A stretch of DNA of 64,000 bases from Nitrospira sp. (GTDB taxonomy: Bacteria > Nitrospirota > Nitrospiria > Nitrospirales > Nitrospiraceae). How positions within the stretch are numbered: the stretch's first letter is position 1; every line of letters begins with the position of its first letter. Shown piece by piece: positions 1-7,278 of the stretch. The notes below the pieces were generated by a model. That model searched no databases. It was not told where the DNA came from and saw nothing but the letters and a program-made list of their open reading frames with translations. A program made the translations under genes and the position numbers. The DNA lies in the NCBI GenBank assembly GCA_024331095.1, contig JANDJE010000007.1, positions 1-64,000 of the forward strand, read 5' to 3'.

Positions 1-1
1 C

Positions 2-151
2 TCGGCGGTCCTGCTAAGAATGGACCAGTTCGAGGGACTGATGGAGACGATCGAGATTCTCAGCGATCAGAAGACGATGCGAGGACTTCGTCGAGCTTTG
101 AAACAGGCGGAGAAAGGACAGTGGGTCTCCCATGAGGCGGTCTTTGGCTGA
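2..151 (+). CDS. Phd/YefM-type antitoxin, C-terminal part
   Basis: An open frame enters from the window edge and ends at TGA 149-151, giving 49 residues that finish ...WVSHEAVFG. The stretch GLMETIEILSD and the ending GQWVSHEAVFG resemble the C-terminal toxin-binding helix region of Phd/YefM antitoxins. The downstream RelE-type toxin starts 8 bp later, the usual antitoxin-toxin order. In such pairs the antitoxin neutralises the toxin and represses the shared promoter, which would lie outside this window. The start codon is not visible, so full length cannot be judged. Confidence 0.7.
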   Translation, partial: SAVLLRMDQFEGLMETIEILSDQKTMRGLRRALKQAEKGQWVSHEAVFG

Positions 152-159
152 GAAACGTT

Positions 160-453
160 GTGAAAGGATATCGGGCACGCTATACCAGAGAAGCGGCCGA
201 ACGAATTCGGAAGTTCCATCAAGTCAAGGGGGAGATCAAGCAAGGCGTCAAAGATCTTGTGGCGAATCCTCTTGCCGGTCATGCGCTTCAATATGAGCTG
301 GCGGGTCTTCGGTCTTATCGGGTCCGGACCTATCGAATCATCTATCGGATTCATGATGAAGAAGGTTGTCTCGATATTGTCTTCGTTGGCCCCCGGCGGG
401 ATGTTTATGAGCAGTTAAGAGAGCTGTTGCTTGAGCGATCTGAGCGGAGGTGA
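160..453 (+). CDS. relE: RelE/ParE-family toxin (mRNA interferase-like)
   Basis: A 97-aa basic protein with the RelE fold pattern: an N-terminal beta strand (YRARYTREAAERIRKF), a helical pair, then the beta sheet with RSYRVRTYRIIYRI and IVFVGPRRDVYEQL. The Arg-rich strand and the C-terminal Tyr fit ribosome-dependent mRNA cleavage as described for RelE/StbE toxins. The start is GTG at 160, 8 bp after the antitoxin stop, so the pair is probably translationally coupled. Catalytic activity is inferred from family membership. The family also includes ParE gyrase poisons, and sequence alone does not fully separate them. Confidence 0.85.
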   Translation: MKGYRARYTREAAERIRKFHQVKGEIKQGVKDLVANPLAGHALQYELAGLRSYRVRTYRIIYRIHDEEGCLDIVFVGPRRDVYEQLRELLLERSERR

Positions 454-492
454 TCCTCCCGGATATCACGCCCCTCTCCGATGTCACTCTTA

Positions 493-1146
493 TCACGGGG
501 AGGATGGGTGGAGACGCCGGAGAAACCAGTTTCCCGCCAGTTCCGCGACGTGCTCTAACGTGCCTGGCTCCTCGAATAGATGGGTGGCGCCGGGAATGAT
601 GACCAGCTTCTTCTCACAGGTCAACACATCATAGGCAGCCCTGTTCAGTTCAATGACAGGGAAATCATAACCGCCGACGATCAGGAGTGTGGGGGCCGTC
701 ACGCGAGGGAGATAGGGTTCGGCCAGGTCCGGCCGTCCGCCCCGCGAAACGACGGCCTGAATGTTCGACGGTTGTCGCGCGGCGGCTTGCAGGGCGGCGC
801 CGGCGCCCGTGCTGGCGCCGAAGTAGCCGATCCGTAGGTGGCCGGTTCGTTGGTCCGATTCGAGCCATGTCTTGGCCAACAGGAGCCGATCAGCCAAAAG
901 GTCAATGTCAAAGACCTTGCGCCGGTCGGTTGCTTCCTGTTCCGTGAGCAGGTCAAGGAGGAGGGTGGCGAGCCCCTGTTGTTGAAGGTGGTGGGCTACG
1001 AAGTTGTTGCGAGGGCTGAATAGGCCGCTGCCGCTGCCGTGCGCAAAGATGACTGCTCCCTCCGAGCCGGCCGGCAGGCCGAGCAATCCCTCCAAGACGA
1101 CCGACCCTTGCGCGATTGAGACGCGATGTTCAGGCACAGCAGTCAT
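493..1146 (-). CDS. Dienelactone hydrolase-like alpha/beta hydrolase
   Basis: A 217-aa alpha/beta hydrolase. The catalytic triad is visible as the nucleophile elbow GASTG (Ser), the Asp in VGGYD and the His in GATHLFEEPG; FAHGSGSG fits the oxyanion-hole region. The start is set at ATG 1146 because AAGGAG lies 7 nt upstream; the longer frame begins with a TTG inside that Shine-Dalgarno sequence. It is the last gene of the minus-strand run, 11 bp after pncB. The substrate is unknown. Similar hydrolases occur as separate genes or fused to phosphoribosyltransferases, which may explain the pncB linkage (inference). Confidence 0.85.
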   Translation of the reverse strand: MTAVPEHRVSIAQGSVVLEGLLGLPAGSEGAVIFAHGSGSGLFSPRNNFVAHHLQQQGLATLLLDLLTEQEATDRRKVFDIDLLADRLLLAKTWLESDQRTGHLRIGYFGASTGAGAALQAAARQPSNIQAVVSRGGRPDLAEPYLPRVTAPTLLIVGGYDFPVIELNRAAYDVLTCEKKLVIIPGATHLFEEPGTLEHVAELAGNWFLRRLHPSSP

Positions 1147-1157
1147 GGTTTGCTCCT

Positions 1158-2513
1158 TCAAGGACTTTCTTGTTGGGGGGCGAGACTCTGATCCACCGTC
1201 CGGGCCAAAGCTTGCAACGCCGGGGCAATGCGAACGGGATGGGGCGGGGCCGTCTCCAGGCTGCGTAACGAAGGAGGAAGCTGGGTAAGTTGGTCCATGG
1301 CGTACCGGCGCACCTCATGCAGGCTGGGTGAAGGGACGAGCCGTAGCCCCCCCTTCATGACCTCGTGGAGGAGAGGAGTCCCCGGTTGAACATCTTCCAG
1401 TGTGGTGACCGTGTCATAGTCGAGGAGGCCGTCATCTGTATACGAACGATAGATCTGTTTGCGACCGGGCCATGTCGCCTTGCCCTCCGATCGCTTGCGA
1501 CAGGGACGCCCGGCATATTCTTGCAGCTTGTACGCGCAATCCAACGATGGGGCATCGGCGGACGTGGTCATGGCCGTGCCGACGGCGAAACTGTCGATGG
1601 GTGCTGCGCTTTCAATCAACGACTGTATCCGATATTCGTCGAGATTGCCGCTTGCGAGGATCTGAGCGTGAGACAACTCTCCCTCGTCCAGGATTCGGCG
1701 AACCGCCCGCGCATGGGAAGCCAGGTCTCCACTATCCAAGCGAACGCCCTTGATCGTGATGCCCTTGGCTTTGAGCGAAGGGGCCATCGAGACGACGAGT
1801 CGCGCGGCCGCCTCCGTATCGTACGTGTCGATCAGAAAGATCACATTGTCAGGCTGCGCTTGGGCGAAGTGCTCGAAGGCCTGCCGTTCGTCGCGATGGG
1901 CTTGGACGAACGAGTGGGCCATCGTGCCATAGATGGGAATGTCATAGGCCATGCCGGCCAACACAGTGGCGCTGCCCGAGAACCCAGCCAAATAACTGGC
2001 TCGTGCCGCGAGGAGCCCTGCCTCCGCGCCATGCGCCCGCCTCAGCCCGAAATCGATGAGAGGTTTGCCCTTGGCCGCCAGGACCGACCGAGCCGCCTTG
2101 GAGGCGATCATGGTCTGAACATGCAGCAGATTCATCACCCGGCTTTCGACAAGCTGCGCGACCGGTAATGGTGCAACCACCCGGAGAATCGGCTCGTGCG
2201 GGAAAAAGGGCGTCCCCTCCGGCATAGCCGCCACGTCCCCCGTGAACCGCAGAGTTTCCAAAAAGTACAGCAGGCGGGACTTGAACAACCTGGTCTCCTC
2301 GAGCCACGCCAATTCCTCTTGCGTGACGCGCAGCCCGGCGAGAAAGTCCAGCGCCTGTTCAAGGCCGGCGGCGATCAGGAAATTGCGATGGGGCGACAGT
2401 TTTCGGACGAAAAATTCAAACACGGCCGGTTCGGTCATGTCCCGTTCCAGATACGCCTGGGCCATGGTGAGTTCATAGAGGTCGGTGAGCAGGGCGCTTC
2501 GGGAGGGATTCAT
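1158..2513 (-). CDS. pncB: Nicotinate phosphoribosyltransferase
   Basis: A 451-aa enzyme of the Preiss-Handler NAD salvage pathway: nicotinate + PRPP + ATP gives nicotinate mononucleotide. Diagnostic blocks are LLTDLYELTMAQAY at the N terminus, FGLRRAHGAEAGLLAAR and YGTMAHSFVQAH around residues 165-205, and LDSGDL near residue 260, which matches the phosphate-binding region of type II PRTases. ATG 2513 overlaps the pncA stop as ATGA, and GGAGG lies about 10 nt upstream. Together with pncA it converts nicotinamide to NaMN. Length is normal for the family. Confidence 0.95.
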   Translation of the reverse strand: MNPSRSALLTDLYELTMAQAYLERDMTEPAVFEFFVRKLSPHRNFLIAAGLEQALDFLAGLRVTQEELAWLEETRLFKSRLLYFLETLRFTGDVAAMPEGTPFFPHEPILRVVAPLPVAQLVESRVMNLLHVQTMIASKAARSVLAAKGKPLIDFGLRRAHGAEAGLLAARASYLAGFSGSATVLAGMAYDIPIYGTMAHSFVQAHRDERQAFEHFAQAQPDNVIFLIDTYDTEAAARLVVSMAPSLKAKGITIKGVRLDSGDLASHARAVRRILDEGELSHAQILASGNLDEYRIQSLIESAAPIDSFAVGTAMTTSADAPSLDCAYKLQEYAGRPCRKRSEGKATWPGRKQIYRSYTDDGLLDYDTVTTLEDVQPGTPLLHEVMKGGLRLVPSPSLHEVRRYAMDQLTQLPPSLRSLETAPPHPVRIAPALQALARTVDQSLAPQQESP

Positions 2514-3142
2514 CGGGTCAAATCCTCCAATCGGATGGGGACGGCGCCCAGGCGAATCATCTCCTCTTCGGCTCGTGCGCCATCATCAGGCTTGGCATTG
2601 ACCGCTTTGATGGCGTCTGTGAGCAAGTAAACGGCATAGCCGAGGGAGAGGGCATCCTTGACGGTGTTCAACACGCAATAGTCGGTCGCCAGTCCGCCGA
2701 TGAAGAGCCGTCGGACATCAAGGGCATGGAGGTGGCGGTGGAGGGCCGTTCCTTGAAAGCCGGAGTAGGCGTCCGGGTCCGGATCGATGCCTTTGTAAAT
2801 GATTACGGCTGAGGCCGGAACTGAAAAGTGGTCGGGCGGCAATGCGCCGTGAGACCCAGCCAGACAGTGAGGCGGCCAGGGGCCGCCTTGCTGTTGGAAG
2901 GAGCAATGGTTCGGAGGGTGCCAGTCCCGTGTGAGAAAAATCGGCAGCCCCCTTTCATGAAATCGGCGAACGTACTCCGAGAGTATCGGGACGATTGCTT
3001 CACTGCCGGCGACACCAAGGGGACCGCCGGGAAGAAAGTCATTCTGGATGTCGATGAGGATCAGCGCGTCGTGGGGGTCCAATGTTTCAACCGAGTGTTT
3101 CATGGTCGATGGAGTCATTCTCGGCGCCGAACCAGATGTCAC
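2510..3142 (-). CDS. pncA: Nicotinamidase (isochorismatase superfamily)
   Basis: A 210-aa nicotinamidase that hydrolyses nicotinamide to nicotinate and ammonia. The Asp-Lys-Cys triad is present: DIQNDF (Asp, about residue 31), IIYKG (Lys) and ATDYCV (Cys, about residue 161). The metal-site segment DWHPPNHCSF is also clear. The frame starts with GTG 3142 overlapping the cytochrome stop (GTGA). Internal ATGs at MTPSTM and MKHSVE are possible later starts, because homology begins near LILIDIQNDF. It sits directly upstream of pncB and overlaps it by 4 bp, so the two steps of salvage are coupled. Confidence 0.93.
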   Translation of the reverse strand: MTSGSAPRMTPSTMKHSVETLDPHDALILIDIQNDFLPGGPLGVAGSEAIVPILSEYVRRFHERGLPIFLTRDWHPPNHCSFQQQGGPWPPHCLAGSHGALPPDHFSVPASAVIIYKGIDPDPDAYSGFQGTALHRHLHALDVRRLFIGGLATDYCVLNTVKDALSLGYAVYLLTDAIKAVNAKPDDGARAEEEMIRLGAVPIRLEDLTR

Positions 3143-3522
3143 GGATTGGATTGTGAGAGCCGGCGAATGTAGGCCAACACATCCTGCATTTCTTCATCGG
3201 CCAGCCGCCCTCGCCAGGCGTGCATCGGACTGAAGACGATGCCATGTTCGATCACCCGCAACAGGTCCTCATCCGATTTGAGGATCGACCGAACATGGCG
3301 AAAATCGGCGGGCGGAAGGGACAGGGTCTCCGCCGACGGCCCGTTCCCCTCGCCCTTGTCTCCGTGGCAAGAGCGACAGTGACGCGCATAAATCGCTTTT
3401 CCCCGCTCCGGATCGGGAGGGTACTCCTGCGCGGAAAGGCCGGCCGGTATCGCCGCGCCGATCAGAACCAAGGGCGACACGAGACCGATGAACGCGGCTG
3501 CCCCTCCTCTGATCCCGAGCAC
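3139..3522 (-). CDS. Secreted c-type cytochrome, single haem
   Basis: A 127-aa protein with an N-terminal hydrophobic signal segment (about residues 8-30) and one haem-binding motif CRSCH near residue 52. The distal ligand is probably the Met of VFSPMHAW. The C-terminal helix DEEMQDVLAYIRRL is typical of class I cytochrome c. It should be a small periplasmic electron carrier. It is embedded between an FmdB-like gene (9 bp) and pncA (4-bp overlap). A cytochrome inside an NAD-salvage run is unusual, and the redox partner is unknown. Confidence 0.9.
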   Translation of the reverse strand: MLGIRGGAAAFIGLVSPLVLIGAAIPAGLSAQEYPPDPERGKAIYARHCRSCHGDKGEGNGPSAETLSLPPADFRHVRSILKSDEDLLRVIEHGIVFSPMHAWRGRLADEEMQDVLAYIRRLSQSNP

Positions 3523-3531
3523 GAACGCCCC

Positions 3532-3696
3532 CTAACTTTTCTTACTCGTGTGCGCGATGAACGGACTGAAGCGTTGTTGAAGTCTCTTGCTCCCACAAGC
3601 CGGACAGGCCACGTCTCCCTGTTCATGCGCCTTGAGCGTCACGACCAGGAGCGATTCCTTTCCGCAATCGAGGCACTTGTACTCATAGATGGGCAT
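3532..3696 (-). CDS. FmdB-family zinc-ribbon protein
   Basis: A short gene of 54 codons plus stop. The product begins MPIYEYKCLDCG and continues with a second knuckle, CPACGS. This is the FmdB / CxxC-CxxC regulatory-type zinc ribbon, and the opening PIYEYKC is diagnostic. The tail FSPFIAHTSKKS is basic. ATG at 3696 is 13 bp after the Usp stop, and the stop lies 9 bp before the cytochrome start. The function of FmdB ribbons is poorly known; one member was linked to formamidase and amidase operons. Confidence 0.85.
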   Translation of the reverse strand: MPIYEYKCLDCGKESLLVVTLKAHEQGDVACPACGSKRLQQRFSPFIAHTSKKS

Positions 3697-3709
3697 GGCC
3701 GGTTCCCTC

Positions 3710-4573
3710 TCAACTGAAGATCATCAATGGATAGGCTCCTTGGTGCAACAAAGCGTGAGAGACACTGCCCAGCACGAGCCGCGAGACGCCTCTGCGCCCG
3801 CGGGATCCCATGAGGATGAGGTCGGGCTGCCAGGCTCCGGCTTCTTTCAAAATCCCTTCGACCGGAGTGCCCAATGAGGCGACGACCCGGGTCTCGTGGC
3901 CGAGAGCCGGCAATTTAGCCGCTGTGTCATTGAGGAACGCCTCGGCCTCGCGGAGCACTTGGGCTTCCATCTGTTCGGCGGCGGCGTCATTGACCGGCCA
4001 TGGCGCCTTGGTGTGGGGCAGGACGGTGAAGAGGGTGAGCATGGGCGGATTGCGGAACGGCCGTTGTTGGAGAAATCGGAGTGCATGTTCCGCGTCGTGT
4101 GGGCCTTGCAGGGGAAGCAGCACCTTATCCAAGGCTTTCAGCGGACCGCGAAGAATCAGCTTGGCGCTCGGAGCAAATGTCAACACGCGATGCGCCACGC
4201 TGCCCAACAACCGTTCTTTGATCGGTCCGAAGCCGCGTGTTCCGAGCAGCACCAGGTCCACCTTGTATTGTTCGGCCATCGCAATGATTTGATCAGCCGG
4301 AGAGCCGACGACCAGATGCTTGGTCACCGGGCCGACTTCCATCGGGAGCAGCGACACGATCCGCTCCAACAGCCTCGTGCCCTCTTCTCGCATAGTGCGC
4401 TCGGCCGTCTCATAGAACTCTCGCGTCACTTCGGGGATCATGGAGGGGTAGGCCGGCGTCGGGACGTCCAAGACGTGCACGATGTGCAGCTCTTCCGCGC
4501 GACTCAAATACTTCAGCGCGCGTACCGCTTCATACGAGTGGTCCGACCCGTCGACTGCGAGCAAAAGTTTCAT
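3710..4573 (-). CDS. Tandem universal stress protein (two UspA domains)
   Basis: A 287-aa protein with two UspA folds. Domain 1 begins MKLLLAVDGSDHSYEA and carries the ATP-binding pattern GTRGFGPIKERLLGS; domain 2 ends with GSRGRRGVSRLVLGSVSHALL. Both fit the nucleotide-binding Usp type (G-x2-G-x9-G-S/T). ATG 4573 is preferred over GTG 4582, because the GTG lies directly against the Shine-Dalgarno AAGGAAGG. It heads the minus-strand run fmdB-cytc-pncA-pncB-hydrolase and diverges from the Usp gene at 5024. The role is stress or starvation survival, by family. Confidence 0.92.
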   Translation of the reverse strand: MKLLLAVDGSDHSYEAVRALKYLSRAEELHIVHVLDVPTPAYPSMIPEVTREFYETAERTMREEGTRLLERIVSLLPMEVGPVTKHLVVGSPADQIIAMAEQYKVDLVLLGTRGFGPIKERLLGSVAHRVLTFAPSAKLILRGPLKALDKVLLPLQGPHDAEHALRFLQQRPFRNPPMLTLFTVLPHTKAPWPVNDAAAEQMEAQVLREAEAFLNDTAAKLPALGHETRVVASLGTPVEGILKEAGAWQPDLILMGSRGRRGVSRLVLGSVSHALLHQGAYPLMIFS

Positions 4574-4812
4574 AAATGTCACCTTCCTTTTGCAAAAGCA
4601 CCGAAATGATGAGTTTCATTTGCCTCGTCGATTGAACCGGCATCCGCAACGGCGACGCGCTCCCATCTCGTAAATCAGACTCAGCAAATCCGATGCCGTT
4701 TCCACACGGCTGCGTCGGGCGTCAGTGGCAAAAAACAAAGGGTAAAGAGACAAGCGAAGTTCCGCCTTGAGCCTTTCGTTACCGTAAAAGTCGTTTCATC
4801 AGTGAGGCCTTC

Positions 4813-4842
4813 TGCTACATCGAGAAGATTGTATCTGTAGCA
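4813..4842. promoter_or_regulatory. Inverted repeat, candidate activator site upstream of a sigma-54 promoter
   Basis: TGCTACA (4813-4819) and TGTAGCA (4836-4842) form a perfect 7-bp inverted repeat with a 16-bp spacer. It lies about 150 bp upstream of the -24/-12 element at 4984, a usual distance for a bacterial enhancer-binding protein site. The rest of 4583-5023 is a 440-bp divergent intergenic region with no supported gene. The binding protein is unknown, and assignment as an activator site is inference. Confidence 0.4.
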
Positions 4843-4983
4843 AGGAGCCCCCTTCTGCGAAGATTAAGGGCGACAGCCCATTTGCCCTCGTCACCCTCGC
4901 TCAAGTGAAAGAAGACGGGGTTTCGGCCGAGATTCCCCTGAATCGCGTGCCCACTATCGTCCATGTGACGCAGGTTCTTCAAG

Positions 4984-4999
4984 TGGCACCGCCCTTGCT
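4984..4999 (+). promoter_or_regulatory. Sigma-54 (-24/-12) promoter
   Basis: TGGCACCGCCCTTGCT matches the sigma-54 consensus (TGGCAC, then TTGCW). GG at 4985-4986 and GC at 4997-4998 have the required spacing. Transcription would begin near 5010, just before the GAGAGGAGA ribosome-binding site of the Usp gene at 5024. It therefore probably drives the 5024-10905 run. Sigma-54 promoters need an ATP-dependent activator; none is encoded in this window. Confidence 0.65.
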
Positions 5000-5023
5000 G
5001 GTTTCCGGTAGAGAGGAGAATCC

Positions 5024-5524
5024 ATGGTTCAACAAGCCGGTCTCTTCAAAAAGATTCTCGTGCCGGTCGATTTCTCGCCCTGTTCGGACGAGGCCTTTCG
5101 AGTCGCTTGCGAGATGGCGCGTGTATGCGGAGCCGAGATGACGGTCTTGCATGTCATCGATACGGGAACCTTGGCGGCGTTCAACCGGCTGGGACTCGTG
5201 GCCGTCCCGTCCGATGCGGCGGCTCAACGACGGCGTCTGCGTCACCATGCCCGTCTGAAGGCGCGCCGGTTGCTGGAATCGAAAGAGGCCAAGGGGATCA
5301 CGCTCGCCCGTACCATCGTCGAGGGGGCTCCGTTCGTCGAGATCGCCAAGGCCGCTCGCACGGGGCGTGTGGACCTGATCGTGATGGGCAGTTATGGCGG
5401 GCGAGCGGGCAGTGTGGACAAGATCTTTTTCGGCAGCACGGCGGAAAAGGTCGTTCGGACCGCCGGCTGTCCCGTGTTGACCGTTCCTCTGCCGGCCACC
5501 GGCGGTCAGCCGGTTTCCACTTAA
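5024..5524 (+). CDS. Universal stress protein, single UspA domain
   Basis: A 166-aa single-domain UspA protein. The N-terminal strand and loop KKILVPVDFSPCSDEAF and the C-terminal nucleotide-binding segment GSYGGRAGSVDKIFFGST (G-x2-G-type loop, then GST) are clear. It is the first gene after the sigma-54-like promoter and has a strong Shine-Dalgarno GAGAGGAGA. A cupredoxin gene follows after 15 bp, then a tandem Usp. A cytoplasmic role in stress signalling or survival is inferred from the family. Confidence 0.92.
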   Translation: MVQQAGLFKKILVPVDFSPCSDEAFRVACEMARVCGAEMTVLHVIDTGTLAAFNRLGLVAVPSDAAAQRRRLRHHARLKARRLLESKEAKGITLARTIVEGAPFVEIAKAARTGRVDLIVMGSYGGRAGSVDKIFFGSTAEKVVRTAGCPVLTVPLPATGGQPVST

Positions 5525-5539
5525 ACGAAGGGAGCGATC

Positions 5540-5995
5540 ATGATCAAGCGATGGGCTCGCTGGTGGACGGGAGTCGTGATTGCCGGTCTGGCCGGTCTGA
5601 TGGTCTGGTCTCCCGGTCCGTTGGGGAGCACGCAGGTGTCGGGAAAACTTGCGCTGCCCGAACCGGAACAGGTGGTGGAAGTGACCATCAAGGACTACAA
5701 GTTCAGGACCAAGCAGGGGGCGTTGCGTCTCGGACTTCCGACGGTGATCAAGGTGCGGAACGAGGACGCAGAACGGCACGATTTCGGCTCGACGATGTTC
5801 GAGGGGCTTTCCGCGCAGATCGAACAGAACGGGGTGATCGTGTACGGACGAGGATTGGGCGGGGTCTTCCTTGATCCGAATCGCGGGGCGATCGTGCGGT
5901 TTGATTTGTCTCGTCCGGGAAAACACGAGTTCCGTTGCTCGCTTCACCCGACCATGACCGGAGAGTTGTTGATCTTGAGCACGGAAGCCGTCTAA
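5540..5995 (+). CDS. Exported cupredoxin-like copper protein
   Basis: A 151-aa protein with a basic N terminus and hydrophobic segment (about residues 9-28), consistent with export or membrane anchoring. The C-terminal part is a cupredoxin beta-barrel: strand IKDYKF, a first His in ERHDF, then the loop FRCSLHPTMTGEL with Cys, His and Met. His-Cys-His-Met is a type 1 copper ligand set. It is likely a periplasmic electron carrier or copper-binding protein. It sits between two Usp genes, so a respiratory or redox-stress role is plausible. The partner is not identified. Confidence 0.82.
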   Translation: MIKRWARWWTGVVIAGLAGLMVWSPGPLGSTQVSGKLALPEPEQVVEVTIKDYKFRTKQGALRLGLPTVIKVRNEDAERHDFGSTMFEGLSAQIEQNGVIVYGRGLGGVFLDPNRGAIVRFDLSRPGKHEFRCSLHPTMTGELLILSTEAV

Positions 5996-6011
5996 CACGG
6001 AGGCCGTCTAA
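5980..6011 (+). repeat. 16-bp tandem duplication at a stop codon
   Basis: Two adjacent 16-bp copies, CACGGAAGCCGTCTAA (5980-5995) and CACGGAGGCCGTCTAA (5996-6011), differ at one base. The first contains the cupredoxin stop codon and the second repeats it out of use. This is a local replication-slippage duplication with no evident function. Confidence 0.85.
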
Positions 6012-6073
6012 TTGGGGAGGCAGGATATGAAGGAGAGGAGGCTTCTCCGATCGTTCTGGTACAGAGTCAGGCC

Positions 6074-7021
6074 ATGAACGTCGAACACATTCTTCTGGCG
6101 ACGGACTTTTCGGCTCACGCGGAGCGAGCGGAGGCGTATGCCTGTTCGTTGGCCGAAACGTGGGGAGCCGAACTGACGATCATGACCGTATTGGAATTCG
6201 ATCCGGGGTTGAACCCGGACTACCCCGTGAACCAATTGTACTTGAACGAGTTGATGAAACAGGCTACACAGGATTTGGATGCGACCAAGGAGCGCGTCGG
6301 GGAGCGGGGAATCGTCGTTCGGTCGCGTCTTGCCAGAGGCGTCCCCAGCAAGGAAATCGTGGCCGTAGCGGAGGCGGAGAAGGCGGATCTGATTGTGGTC
6401 GGCACGGCGGGAAAGAGCGGGCTTGAACACGTCTTGTTGGGCAGCACGGCCGAGCGCGTGATTCGGACGTCGCCCTGCCCGGTGTTGGCCGTTCGGGCCG
6501 AGCGGTCGGAAACCGAACGGGCCGGTGAGCGGCAAGCTCGGCCCGTGCTCAAGAAACTGCTGATTCCAGTGGATTTTTCGGACTGCTCACTTGACGCGCT
6601 GGAGTATGGGATTGCGGCGGCTCGGCGGGCAGGCGCGTCCGTTACGGTGCTCCATGTTTTGGAGCCGGTTTCGTACGGATTGGATTTTACACTCGTCCAC
6701 TCGGACACGAGACGGCGCCGGGATGCCGTCGAGAGACGACTCGCCGAGATCGCCGGCGCGGTGAACGCCGCGGGGGTGCCCTGTGAATGTCTGATACGGG
6801 GAGGGCTTCCCAATGATTCGATTCTTGAAGCGGCGCGGACCCTGCCGGTCGACATGATCGTCATGGGTACGCACGGTCGGCGGGGTCTGTCGCACGTTTT
6901 GTACGGCAGCGTGGCCGAATCCGTGCTGTGGAAGTCCCCTCGCCCCGTTCTGATGGTGCGCAGCCCAAAATTTCGAGCGAGCCAACGTCGTGTGCTGTCG
7001 GCCTTGCCCGCCGATCAGTGA
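6074..7021 (+). CDS. Tandem universal stress protein (two UspA domains)
   Basis: A 315-aa protein with two UspA domains. Domain 1 starts NVEHILLATDFSAHAERA and has GTAGKSGLEHVLLGSTAE near residue 116. Domain 2 starts KKLLIPVDFSDCSLDAL near residue 159 and has GTHGRRGLSHVLYGSVAE near residue 265. Both nucleotide-binding loops are intact. It belongs to the plus-strand stress run and is followed 26 bp later by a DUF2934 gene. The short C-terminal extension after the last strand is basic and shows no known domain. Confidence 0.92.
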   Translation: MNVEHILLATDFSAHAERAEAYACSLAETWGAELTIMTVLEFDPGLNPDYPVNQLYLNELMKQATQDLDATKERVGERGIVVRSRLARGVPSKEIVAVAEAEKADLIVVGTAGKSGLEHVLLGSTAERVIRTSPCPVLAVRAERSETERAGERQARPVLKKLLIPVDFSDCSLDALEYGIAAARRAGASVTVLHVLEPVSYGLDFTLVHSDTRRRRDAVERRLAEIAGAVNAAGVPCECLIRGGLPNDSILEAARTLPVDMIVMGTHGRRGLSHVLYGSVAESVLWKSPRPVLMVRSPKFRASQRRVLSALPADQ

Positions 7022-7047
7022 CCGTGAACCGAAACCCGGGAGGTCGT

Positions 7048-7278
7048 ATGCGTGAGAAGAAAACGAAAAAAACCGGCCCTTCGAAAGGGCGGTCATCGGC
7101 CGCCGTTGCCGCCGTTTCGAATAGGCCGATCGAATTGCCGGACGGGATGTGGGAGCGGATCGCGAAAAAGGCTTACGAATTATGGGAGCAGCGGGGGCGC
7201 CAGGATGGCAATGATCTCCGCGATTGGTTCGACGCGGAAGCCATCGTGATGGAAGAAATCCATGAAGCTCGGGAGTGA
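7048..7278 (+). CDS. DUF2934 small protein
   Basis: A 76-aa protein. A basic, low-complexity N terminus (Lys/Arg/Ser/Ala, residues 1-25) leads into a DUF2934 helix pair: MWERIAKKAYELWEQRGRQ, then DLRDWFDAEAIVMEE. The AY-LWE-G pattern followed by W-AE is diagnostic for that family. ATG 7048 follows the Shine-Dalgarno GGGAGG. The end overlaps the next gene by 17 bp. The family has no established function; it is common near stress genes and a nucleic-acid-related role is only a guess. Confidence 0.8.
   Translation: MREKKTKKTGPSKGRSSAAVAAVSNRPIELPDGMWERIAKKAYELWEQRGRQDGNDLRDWFDAEAIVMEEIHEARE

Noticed and set aside
4583..4620. Second sigma-54 element for the minus-strand Usp gene
   Set aside because: TTGCA is present, but no GG lies at the required distance; the nearest is 9 instead of 12 positions away.
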